From CAVRTJ01 sp964507185 (GTDB lineage Bacteria > Acidobacteriota > UBA4820 > DSQY01), in assembly GCA_964507185.1 (NCBI GenBank), contig CAZDOY010000002.1:62001-126000 (forward strand): a DNA stretch of 64,000 bases. Direction: 5' to 3'. This document shows, piece by piece, positions 8,595 through 16,176 of the stretch. Made by a program: the position numbers and the translations under genes. Each line of letters starts with the position of its first letter. The first letter of the stretch is position 1. Under the pieces are notes generated by a model. It was not told the DNA's origin. It saw nothing but the letters and a program-made list of their open reading frames with translations, and made no database searches.

Positions 8595-8942
8595 TTAGCT
8601 GAACATGTCCTCGAGGGCCTCTTCTTCCGAACCGTATACTCTTATGATCTCGTTGAGGCGGGTAAGTTCCATGAGCTTTGTGATGGTCTTGTTCGGTTTG
8701 ACGAGCTTAAGGCGCTTCCCGTTGTCCCTGTACCGGTTGAGGTGGCCAACGACTTCACCCAATCCGGTCGAGTCCATGTAGTTGATGTGTTCCAGGTTCA
8801 GAATGACGCCCTCCACCTGGGGATCGCCGAGAAGCCTGGATAATTCGCTGCTGAGGCGGGTGGCTGACTCCCCGATGCTCACCTGTCCCGTGATGTCCAG
8901 TATGGTGATGCTGTTGTCCAGGGCTTTCTTCACTATTTTCAT
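8595..8942 (-). CDS. STAS-domain anti-sigma factor antagonist-like protein
   Basis: 115 aa, a single STAS domain of the SpoIIAA/RsbV type. The phosphorylatable Ser region reads YMDSTGLGEVVGHL near residue 58. In the family, a serine kinase phosphorylates this Ser and dephosphorylated protein frees a sigma factor or other partner. Its start overlaps the upstream coiled-coil gene as ATGA, and the MglA-like gene follows 17 nt downstream. No cognate kinase or PP2C phosphatase gene is adjacent, so the partner is unknown; a regulatory link to the GTPase is inferred from the operon only. Confidence 0.9.
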   Translation of the reverse strand: MKIVKKALDNSITILDITGQVSIGESATRLSSELSRLLGDPQVEGVILNLEHINYMDSTGLGEVVGHLNRYRDNGKRLKLVKPNKTITKLMELTRLNEIIRVYGSEEEALEDMFS

Positions 8943-9676
8943 GGGGTGGCACTGCCCTCTGCTGCGCGGTCGAGCGAAAAAGGACCTGTCAGGGGCTGTC
9001 CCGACGCGAAATCATAGCTGTACCAGGATCCCTTGACGGACTGTCCGCCTTTGTTCAGCGTGCCCTCAAACCTTCCCATTTTACCGTATTTCTGGTCGAT
9101 TCTCTCCATCACCAGAATGTTGTTGACGAAAGTCCCCTGGAGGCTCCCGGCCTGTCCGTTGTCCAGTTTGTAGTCGCCCGTCACGAGGGTTCCGTTCTGG
9201 CTGAGGTAGACATCTCCCTTAGTCCCCGAGGGCATGAGGGTGATCTGCCAGCGACCGTCGAGGACTTGATGGGATTCCTGCATTTCGGCTCGCACCTTGC
9301 TCACCTCGCTCTTCAGGGCGGTTTCCTCCCCGTAGAGGTCGATGATGGTCCGCACCAGGCGCGCCCTTTCCTCTTCCATTTCTTTCCGCGCCTCCGCGTT
9401 GTTTTGGAGCGCCTTCGCCTGATCGGACGTCCTCCGTTCCGATTCGCCGAGCACTTCGTCATCTGCAGCGATCGAATCTTTTATGCGCGAGTCGAGGCGG
9501 GCAAGCGCTGACCATTTGGCCTTGATCATGGCCTGCTTGGTCGAGAGGAGGGTCTCGAGCGACACGAGCCTCATGCGCTGATAGTCGCGGGTTCCGTCCG
9601 CCGCACGCACGAGCAGACCGGCCATGCTCGCTATGAGAAGCAGGCTCAATAAGGGATTGATCAATCGTTTTCCCAT
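8939..9676 (-). CDS. Exported coiled-coil protein of unknown function
   Basis: 245 aa from the ATG at 9676. The start gives a normal signal peptide (MGKRLINPLLSLLLIASMAG and on, cleavage likely after LLVRAADG). Residues 30-150 are a long charged coiled coil rich in Glu, Lys and Ala. Residues 155-240 are a beta-rich domain with repeated Gly-containing strands (GDVYLSQNGTLVTGDYKLDN). An upstream in-frame TTG at 9712 is possible but would bury the signal peptide. No clear ribosome site precedes either start. It is translationally coupled to the STAS gene. I do not recognise the family; a periplasmic sensor or assembly role is only a guess. Confidence 0.7.
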   Translation of the reverse strand: MGKRLINPLLSLLLIASMAGLLVRAADGTRDYQRMRLVSLETLLSTKQAMIKAKWSALARLDSRIKDSIAADDEVLGESERRTSDQAKALQNNAEARKEMEEERARLVRTIIDLYGEETALKSEVSKVRAEMQESHQVLDGRWQITLMPSGTKGDVYLSQNGTLVTGDYKLDNGQAGSLQGTFVNNILVMERIDQKYGKMGRFEGTLNKGGQSVKGSWYSYDFASGQPLTGPFSLDRAAEGSATP

Positions 9677-9798
9677 GCGAGAACAATAGCACAGGGCCCG
9701 GGGGGGTAGCAATATCCCCCGCGGGGACTTTTTCTCAGTGCCGCCTCATGTTTGACACGTTCGCTGTGATATCGTTGCTTTGAAAGGGCGACAGGACG

Positions 9799-11049
9799 AT
9801 GAGCCGCGAACGCGTCATCCTGGTCGGTGTCGCACTGCCACACCGGCCTCAGCACCACATAGACGAGGACCTGGACGAACTGGCGGATCTCGTAGACACG
9901 GCGGGAGGCGCCGTCGTTCAGAGAATCGTTCAGGTACGCCAGCGGATTCACGCGGCGACCTACATAGGACGAGGCAAGTCCGAGGAAATAGCCGCGATCT
10001 GCCGGCAAGAGGACGCGCGATTGGTTGTCTTCGACGACGACCTATCACCCGCACAGGCCAAGAATCTTGAATCCGTTTTCGGGTGCCGGGTTTCGGACAG
10101 GACGGGCGTGATCCTCGACATCTTCGCGCGAAGAGCGAGGACCCGGGAAGCCAGGACCCAGGTCGAACTCGCCCAGTACAACTATCTGCTTCCGAGGTTG
10201 ACCCGGGCGTGGAGTCACCTGTCCCGCCAGGCCGGCGGCATCGGTACCCGGGGCGTTGGGGAGACGCAGCTTGAGACCGACCGCCGCGCGATCCGCAAGA
10301 GGATCGCCTTTCTCAAACGGGAACTCGGGCAGATAGCCTCGCATAGGGAAGTCCAGCGGCGGAGGAGAACGCAAACCTACGAAATAGCCCTCGTGGGCTA
10401 TACGAACGTCGGCAAGTCTTCGCTGATGAACCGGATGACCTCCGCGGAAGTCTCTGTAGAGAACCGCCTCTTCTCCACGCTGGACACAACCTTCAGGCGT
10501 CTGCACCTGGATGGATTCGCCGAGGACGTCCTCCTCATCGATACCGTCGGACTGGTGCGAAAACTGCCCCACCACCTGATCGCCTCATTCCGCTCCACCA
10601 TGGAACAGATCCGGGAAGCCAGCCTCATTCTCCACGTCATCGACGTGTCCGAACACAATTTTGAGGAGAAAGGGCAGACCGCGCTGGGCGTCATGAGCGA
10701 ACTCAAGCTCGACAGCGTTCCTGTGATCCGGGTATTCAACAAGATCGACAAGGCGCCCCCGCCATTTCTCGAGAGGGCGCGCAACCTCTACCCGGAGGCG
10801 TTGTTCGTTTCGGCGGGTACGGGAGCGGGCATTGCAGAGCTGAAGGAGGCGCTTACGGACGCGGTCCGCAAGTCCCTGGCGGGAGATTCCTTCTTCGTGC
10901 CCTACGGTCTCTGGCCCGGCTTCTCGGCCTTCAGGAGCCGCTTCACCGTTCTCAGGATGTCCTACGGTACGGACGGCGTGCACCTGGCGCTCAGGGGCAG
11001 AACCGCCGACATCCACGACCTCAGAGAATTTCTCGATAGTGATAAGTGA
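9799..11049 (+). CDS. hflX: Ribosome-associated GTPase HflX
   Basis: 416 aa. The N-terminal HflX domain includes AATYIGRGKSEEIA and the glycine-rich SRQAGGIGTRGVGETQLE near residue 145. The G domain follows with G1 GYTNVGKSS near 205, G3 DTVGLVRKLPHHL near 250 and G4 FNKID near 315. HflX binds the 50S subunit and splits stalled or idle ribosomes under stress. The ATG is preceded by an AGGA-type site. It stands alone, divergent from the coiled-coil operon and convergent with the GH15 gene. Confidence 0.96.
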   Translation: MSRERVILVGVALPHRPQHHIDEDLDELADLVDTAGGAVVQRIVQVRQRIHAATYIGRGKSEEIAAICRQEDARLVVFDDDLSPAQAKNLESVFGCRVSDRTGVILDIFARRARTREARTQVELAQYNYLLPRLTRAWSHLSRQAGGIGTRGVGETQLETDRRAIRKRIAFLKRELGQIASHREVQRRRRTQTYEIALVGYTNVGKSSLMNRMTSAEVSVENRLFSTLDTTFRRLHLDGFAEDVLLIDTVGLVRKLPHHLIASFRSTMEQIREASLILHVIDVSEHNFEEKGQTALGVMSELKLDSVPVIRVFNKIDKAPPPFLERARNLYPEALFVSAGTGAGIAELKEALTDAVRKSLAGDSFFVPYGLWPGFSAFRSRFTVLRMSYGTDGVHLALRGRTADIHDLREFLDSDK

Positions 11050-11103
11050 CGCCGGCTGGCGGCGCATCCGGTGGACGTCCTGGAGCAAGGAAGGCAAATG
11101 GTT

Positions 11104-12993
11104 TCAGGCCGCGGGTGTGTCTTCTCCGATGGGGACGGGTCCCGCGTGGCTACGACCCTTGGCCCGTCCCAGGTAAAGGGCGCTGTTGATCAGCCCGATA
11201 TGGCTGAATGCCTGCGGGTAGTTCCCAAGGTACTCTCCACTTCCGGGGGCGATCTGCTCGGAGAGGAGCCCCAGTCTCCCAATTCTCCCTATCACGGACA
11301 GAAAGAGCTCCTCGGCTTCTTCTAACCGTCCGGAGAGAGTAAGCGCATTGACGAGCCAGAAGGTGCACAGCAAAAAGGCTCCCTCCTGGCCCGGCAGTCC
11401 GTCGTCGCCCTCGTAACGGTAAACCATGCCGTGGCTCATGAGCCTTTCCATCGTGGCCTTGATGGTCCCCTGGACGCGCCTGTCCCTGAACGGCAGGAGA
11501 CCCATCTTGGGGATCAGCAGGCCCGTGGCATCAAGCGAATCTCCGTTGAAGGACTGAACGAAGGTTCCCGTCCGGTCGTCGAAACCGCGCTCGAGGATGG
11601 CGGTCTTGATGCGGTCGCGCGTTTCTGCCCACTGCCGAACCGGAGCTTCAAAACCGGTGTTTCGCGCCATCTTGACGGCCCTGTCCAGGGCGACCCAGCA
11701 CATGAGTTTGGAGTACGTAAAGTGTTGCGGGCCTCCCCGCACTTCCCAGATACCCGAGTCCCGGGCATCCCAGTTGGTCATCACTTCGGCGGCCACACCC
11801 TCGATGAAAGTCCAGTCGTCCCGCCTTATCTTTTTTCCATAGCGCGAGGTCTCATAGAAGGCCAGCAGGAGTTCGCCGTAGATATCCATTTGACGCTGTC
11901 TGTGGGCGTCGTTCCCGATTCTCACCGGGCGCGATCCTCTGTATCCATCAAGGTGGGCCAGTTCCATTTCCTCCAGTTTCAACTCGCCGTGCAGGCCGTA
12001 CATTATCTGGAACTCCAGAGGTTGCCCCTCCCCTTTTCCCCTGGGTCTGATGCCCTTGACCCACTGAAAATAATCCATGGCCTCGTCTGTGTGTCCGAGG
12101 CTGTGCAGGGCCTGTGCGGTGAAGGAGGCATCCCTGATCCAGGCAAACCTGTAATCCCAGTTTCGAACCCCTCCCAGGCTCTCGGGGAGAGAGGTCGTCG
12201 CCGCCGCGGCGATGGCGCCGCTGTCGTGGTGTGTCAGGAGCTTGAGCGCAAGTTCGGAACGGACCACGTGCTCGTGTTGCGGGCCTCCAAAAACACACTC
12301 CGACTCATCGCATGAATGAGACCAGGTCCTCCAGTAGGCAAGCGTCTTTTCCAGAAAAGCCTCGCAATGTGCGGGATACCGCGTGATGCGGTGGCCGTAT
12401 TGAAGCACCACCCAGAGAGAGTCACCCGCCTCGATCGTTACGGTCCCCCGGGCCCCGCGCGCCGACGGTGCCAACACGAAAGGCGCCTGGAGATACACCT
12501 CTCTGTCGCCCCATCGCGCCGTGACACCGCCCGGCGCCTCCTCAACGAGCGGCAACGCCCGTGCGTAATCGAAGCGGGGCTGGAAGTCCAGGGTCATCGG
12601 GACGCGCCCGGAAAGCCCGCGGATTCTCCGGATGATGGTCTGGTGGCTGGGATCCCGCTGCCTGAAGGGGTCCTTCACCGGCATGAAGTCCGTCAGCGTC
12701 GAAACGCCGTCCCCGGTCGTGAACGTGATTTCGAGAACATTGGTGTCCGGGATGTAGGCGCTTCCGGAGTTGAAGTCGCAGGCGGGCGCGATCTGGAACC
12801 ATCCCCCGATCCGGTCGTCCAGGATTGCCGCAAAAACGCTGGGAGATTCGAGATGCGGGAAGCAGCACCAGTCTATGGACCCGTCACTCCCCACCAGTGC
12901 GCACGTCTCAAGATTTCCTATGAGACCGTAATCGCTGATGGGTTTGTAGCCTCGTCGTGTCGCTCCCGTGTCATCCTCCTGCAGCGTGATCAA
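11104..12993 (-). CDS. Glycoside hydrolase family 15 protein (glucoamylase/trehalase-like)
   Basis: 629 aa from the TTG at 12993. The N-terminus reads ISDYGLIGNLETCALVGSDG followed by SIDWCCFPHLESPSVFA, characteristic of the GH15 trehalase/glucoamylase-like group. The (alpha/alpha)6 catalytic domain shows GGVRNWDYRFAWIRDASF and, near the C-terminus, IAPGSGEYLGNYPQAFSHIG, which holds the catalytic base region. No signal peptide is seen, so it probably acts on cytoplasmic trehalose or alpha-glucans and feeds glucose to the glucokinase of the same operon. The TTG has AAGGTG seven bases upstream and overlaps the end of pgl by 23 nt. Substrate cannot be fixed from sequence alone. Confidence 0.88.
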   Translation of the reverse strand: MITLQEDDTGATRRGYKPISDYGLIGNLETCALVGSDGSIDWCCFPHLESPSVFAAILDDRIGGWFQIAPACDFNSGSAYIPDTNVLEITFTTGDGVSTLTDFMPVKDPFRQRDPSHQTIIRRIRGLSGRVPMTLDFQPRFDYARALPLVEEAPGGVTARWGDREVYLQAPFVLAPSARGARGTVTIEAGDSLWVVLQYGHRITRYPAHCEAFLEKTLAYWRTWSHSCDESECVFGGPQHEHVVRSELALKLLTHHDSGAIAAAATTSLPESLGGVRNWDYRFAWIRDASFTAQALHSLGHTDEAMDYFQWVKGIRPRGKGEGQPLEFQIMYGLHGELKLEEMELAHLDGYRGSRPVRIGNDAHRQRQMDIYGELLLAFYETSRYGKKIRRDDWTFIEGVAAEVMTNWDARDSGIWEVRGGPQHFTYSKLMCWVALDRAVKMARNTGFEAPVRQWAETRDRIKTAILERGFDDRTGTFVQSFNGDSLDATGLLIPKMGLLPFRDRRVQGTIKATMERLMSHGMVYRYEGDDGLPGQEGAFLLCTFWLVNALTLSGRLEEAEELFLSVIGRIGRLGLLSEQIAPGSGEYLGNYPQAFSHIGLINSALYLGRAKGRSHAGPVPIGEDTPAA

Positions 12994-13711
12994 TGTACCA
13001 CACCTTGTTTCCTGCAGGTCTGACCATGGCAACGGGAAAGCGAGATCCAGCGGGCTCAACGCCTTTGAGGACCTTCCGGAGCACGGCCTTTTTCTCCCCA
13101 CCGGAAACGAGGACGAAGACGTCGCCTGCGGAGTTTATCGCGGGAAGCGTCAGGGTAATCCGCACGGGTGGGAAGATGCCTTCGGGCGCCTTCACCGCCG
13201 TCACCCACCGCTCTTTTTCGTCCAGCGCGGAGGAGTCGGGAAAAAGAGATGCCGTGTGTCCTTCGGCGCCCATGCCCAGCAGGATGAGATCGAATCCCCT
13301 TCCCGGCGCACCCGCGCGCCCGGTTCTGAAATGATCGAAGAGCGTCTCCTCGTAGGCTTCCGCCGCGGCTCCGGGGAGTCCCTTGTCGGCCGGGATCCTG
13401 TGGATGTTCGTCTCCGGGATGGGGACGCGGGACAACATGGCCTCCCACGCCATCCTGAAATTGCTGTCTGGGTCTTTCGGCGGCACGCATCGCTCATCGC
13501 CCCAGAAGATGTGCACGGCGTGCCAGGGCATCCTGTCCTCATACTCGCCCGCAAGGAGTTCGTAAAGCCTCCTCGGTGTATGGCCTCCCGCCAGGGCCAG
13601 TGAAAACCGGCCCGACTCGGAGGCGCACTTCTGAGCGAGCGTGGTCAGGTCCCCCGCGGCCGCCCTGCTCAATTCACCGATATCGCTGAAGGAATTGACG
13701 CGCTCGTTCAT
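12971..13711 (-). CDS. pgl: 6-phosphogluconolactonase
   Basis: 246 aa of the DevB/SOL type. Motifs are LALAGGHTPRRLYELL near residue 40, HIFWGDERCVPP with DSNFRMA near 70, and LLGMGAEGHTASLFPDS near 145. It hydrolyses 6-phosphogluconolactone in the oxidative pentose phosphate pathway. The ATG overlaps the zwf stop as ATGA, which fixes the start and shows coupling to the enzyme that makes its substrate. Confidence 0.94.
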   Translation of the reverse strand: MNERVNSFSDIGELSRAAAGDLTTLAQKCASESGRFSLALAGGHTPRRLYELLAGEYEDRMPWHAVHIFWGDERCVPPKDPDSNFRMAWEAMLSRVPIPETNIHRIPADKGLPGAAAEAYEETLFDHFRTGRAGAPGRGFDLILLGMGAEGHTASLFPDSSALDEKERWVTAVKAPEGIFPPVRITLTLPAINSAGDVFVLVSGGEKKAVLRKVLKGVEPAGSRFPVAMVRPAGNKVWYIDHAAGG

Positions 13712-15168
13712 TTTGTTATCCACCCGTTTTGCGTTCCGGAAAGAAGCCGGTCGGCCTCCTCCGGCCCCCACGTCCCGGCGGCGTACTGAAACGGGTCGGC
13801 CGGTCGTTCGAGAACGGGCGTGTACAGCCGCCAGGCCGCCTCAACCTCGTCCGCGTGGACAAATAGTGTCTGGTCCCCCAGCACGACGTCTTCGAGGAGG
13901 GTTTCGTAGGCATCTGGAAGGGGTTGAAAGGCCTCGGCGTACCTGAAATGCAGCGCTTCGGTCTGCATGCCGATGGCCTGTCCCGGTGTCTTGACCTCGA
14001 AATGTATGTCGAATCCCTCGTCGGGCTGAAGTGTCACGAGAAGGACGTTCGAATGAATGGTGCACTGGTCGTGAGGCTGGAATATAGACACCGGAGGACA
14101 CCGGAAACTCACGGCTATCTGCGAGACGCGTCTGGGGAGCCGCTTTCCCGTCCTGATGATGAAAGGAACGCCGTGCCAACGCCAATTGGCGATCCGGAGG
14201 CGAAGGGCGACGAAGGTCGCGGTCCTGGAGTCGTTCGGGATTCCCTTTTCCTCCAGGTACCCGGGCACCTTCTTTCCGTCTGTCATCCCGGCGCCATACC
14301 TGCCGAAGACAACGTCTTCGGCGCCTATCGGTTCTACGGCCCGCAGGAGTTTGGCCTTTTCCTGCCGGATTGCGTTCGCCTCGAAGGCAGCCGGAACTTC
14401 CATGAACGCCAGCGCCAGGAGCTGGGTAATGTGGTTCTGGACCATGTCCCTGAGAACTCCTGCGGAGTCGTAATACCCGGCACGGCTGCCGATGCCGAGG
14501 CTCTCCGCGACCGTGATCTGAACGCTCTCCACCCTGTCGCGGTTCCAGAGCGGTTCGAAGAGCGAGTTTGCGAAACGGAACACCAGGAGATTCTGGACCG
14601 TCTCCTTTCCCAGATAATGATCGATCCTGTAGATCTGGGATTCCTGAAAGAACTCGTGGACGAAGTCGTTGAGTTCGAGCGCGGATTTCAGATCGTGTCC
14701 GAAGGGCTTTTCGATGACCAGCCTGGTCCAACCCTTCGCGTCGTTGAGCCCCGCCTTCCCCAGGCCCCCTATAACGTCCCTGAACGCCTGGGGCGGGAGG
14801 GCCAGATAGAAGACCCTGTTTCCGGGAAGGTCGAACTCCGATTCGAGCGCCTCGATCCTGGTGCGCAGATCTTTGTAACTGTCCCGGCTTCCGTCAGGAA
14901 CGGCCTGGTAGTAGAGGTTCTCCTTCCAGAAGGCCCCGGTCTCGCCCCCGACCTCCAGACCCGCCGCTGCTAGAGCCTCCAGCATCGAGTTCCGAAGGCT
15001 TTCGTCGGACAGGCCCGATTTCCTTCCGACGCCGAGGACTATTGTCCTCGGGTGAATCCTTTTCTTCTCGAGCCCGTTCGACAGCGCGGGCACCAGCTTC
15101 CGCCTGGCGAGGTCCCCGGTCGCACCGTGGATGACGAAGATACATGGTTCTGCCGTTGCGAGGTCCAT
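13708..15168 (-). CDS. zwf: Glucose-6-phosphate 1-dehydrogenase
   Basis: 486 aa, standard length. The Rossmann N-terminus is FVIHGATGDLARRKLVPAL and the active-site signature RIDHYLGKETVQNLL is near residue 180. It oxidises glucose 6-phosphate to the lactone, making NAD(P)H. It follows gnd by 3 nt and overlaps pgl, inside the sugar operon. All catalytic segments are intact. Confidence 0.97.
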   Translation of the reverse strand: MDLATAEPCIFVIHGATGDLARRKLVPALSNGLEKKRIHPRTIVLGVGRKSGLSDESLRNSMLEALAAAGLEVGGETGAFWKENLYYQAVPDGSRDSYKDLRTRIEALESEFDLPGNRVFYLALPPQAFRDVIGGLGKAGLNDAKGWTRLVIEKPFGHDLKSALELNDFVHEFFQESQIYRIDHYLGKETVQNLLVFRFANSLFEPLWNRDRVESVQITVAESLGIGSRAGYYDSAGVLRDMVQNHITQLLALAFMEVPAAFEANAIRQEKAKLLRAVEPIGAEDVVFGRYGAGMTDGKKVPGYLEEKGIPNDSRTATFVALRLRIANWRWHGVPFIIRTGKRLPRRVSQIAVSFRCPPVSIFQPHDQCTIHSNVLLVTLQPDEGFDIHFEVKTPGQAIGMQTEALHFRYAEAFQPLPDAYETLLEDVVLGDQTLFVHADEVEAAWRLYTPVLERPADPFQYAAGTWGPEEADRLLSGTQNGWITK

Positions 15169-15171
15169 GGC

Positions 15172-16080
15172 TCAGTCCTCCCGCTTGATGGCGTGGCCGC
15201 CGAACTTGTTGCGTGTCATGGCAAGGAGTTTGTCGGCGAACGAGTCATCATCCCTCGATCGGAAACGTTCCATGAGCGCCATCGTCATCACCGGAGCAGA
15301 TACGGCCTGGTCTATGGCCTCTTCTATGGTCCAGCGCCCTTCGCCCGAATCAACAACGTAGGGAGCGACCCCCTTTAGCGTCGGATTTTCGGCCAAGGCC
15401 TCCGACATGAGATCTAGCAGCCATGATCTGACGACGCTTCCGTAACGCCAGATTTCGGCCACTTTGTGGAGATCCACGCCGAACGATTCCTTGTTCCCGA
15501 TGAGGGCGAACCCTTCGGCGTAGGCCTGCATGAGGCCGTATTCGATGCCGTTGTGCACCATCTTGACGAAGTGTCCGGAGCCCGTCGGTCCCACGTGGCC
15601 CCACCCCTTGTCAGCCGCTGGTGCGAGTGATTCGAAGATCGGACGGAGATGATCTACCACATCCTTATCTCCACCGACCATCATGCTGTAGCCCTCCTTG
15701 AGACCCCAGATACCGCCGCTCGTTCCGCAGTCGACGTACTTGATATTGCGTTTCTCGAGCATCTTTCCCCGTCTCAGGGTGTCCTTGTAGTGAGAGTTGC
15801 CTCCGTCGATGAAGACGTCACCCTCTTCCGCCTGCTCGAGCAGGGATTCGATGGTCTCATCCACGGGCTTTCCTGCGGGAACCATGATCCAATAGATCCT
15901 GGGTTTGGCCAGGAGGCTCGCAAGGCCGCCGAGTTCATCGGCCCCGCCGGCCCCCTTTTCCACAAGGGCACGAACGGCGTCGGGATTCTTGTCGTAGCCG
16001 TAAACCGAATGGCCATGGCGGAGAAGTCTCTCAGCCATGTTCGCACCCATCCGACCCAGTCCTATCATTGCTAATTCCAT
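15172..16080 (-). CDS. gnd: 6-phosphogluconate dehydrogenase, decarboxylating (short form)
   Basis: 302 aa. N-terminal dinucleotide fold MIGLGRMGANMAERLLRHG; catalytic segment GHFVKMVHNGIEYGLMQAYA near residue 165. The length matches the short (~300 aa) class, which is often NAD-preferring, rather than the ~470-aa class. It makes ribulose 5-phosphate and CO2. The start at 16080 is chosen because GAGGAG lies 8 nt before it and the protein then begins at the conserved MELAMIGLG. Cofactor preference is inferred from class. Confidence 0.95.
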   Translation of the reverse strand: MELAMIGLGRMGANMAERLLRHGHSVYGYDKNPDAVRALVEKGAGGADELGGLASLLAKPRIYWIMVPAGKPVDETIESLLEQAEEGDVFIDGGNSHYKDTLRRGKMLEKRNIKYVDCGTSGGIWGLKEGYSMMVGGDKDVVDHLRPIFESLAPAADKGWGHVGPTGSGHFVKMVHNGIEYGLMQAYAEGFALIGNKESFGVDLHKVAEIWRYGSVVRSWLLDLMSEALAENPTLKGVAPYVVDSGEGRWTIEEAIDQAVSAPVMTMALMERFRSRDDDSFADKLLAMTRNKFGGHAIKRED

Positions 16081-16176
16081 TGCATATTCTCCTCTTGATC
16101 GGCAGACGGACACCGACGTCCTCGGATCAGGAGCCGCATGGCCGTCTCATTTTGTGTCGCCCGAGGGCGGAAACCC

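Noticed and set aside
12950..12980. ATGA overlap at the pgl stop as start of the GH15 gene
   Set aside because: The ATG at 12974 is in the third frame, not the GH15 frame; the TTG at 12993 has a ribosome site and fits the family N-terminus.
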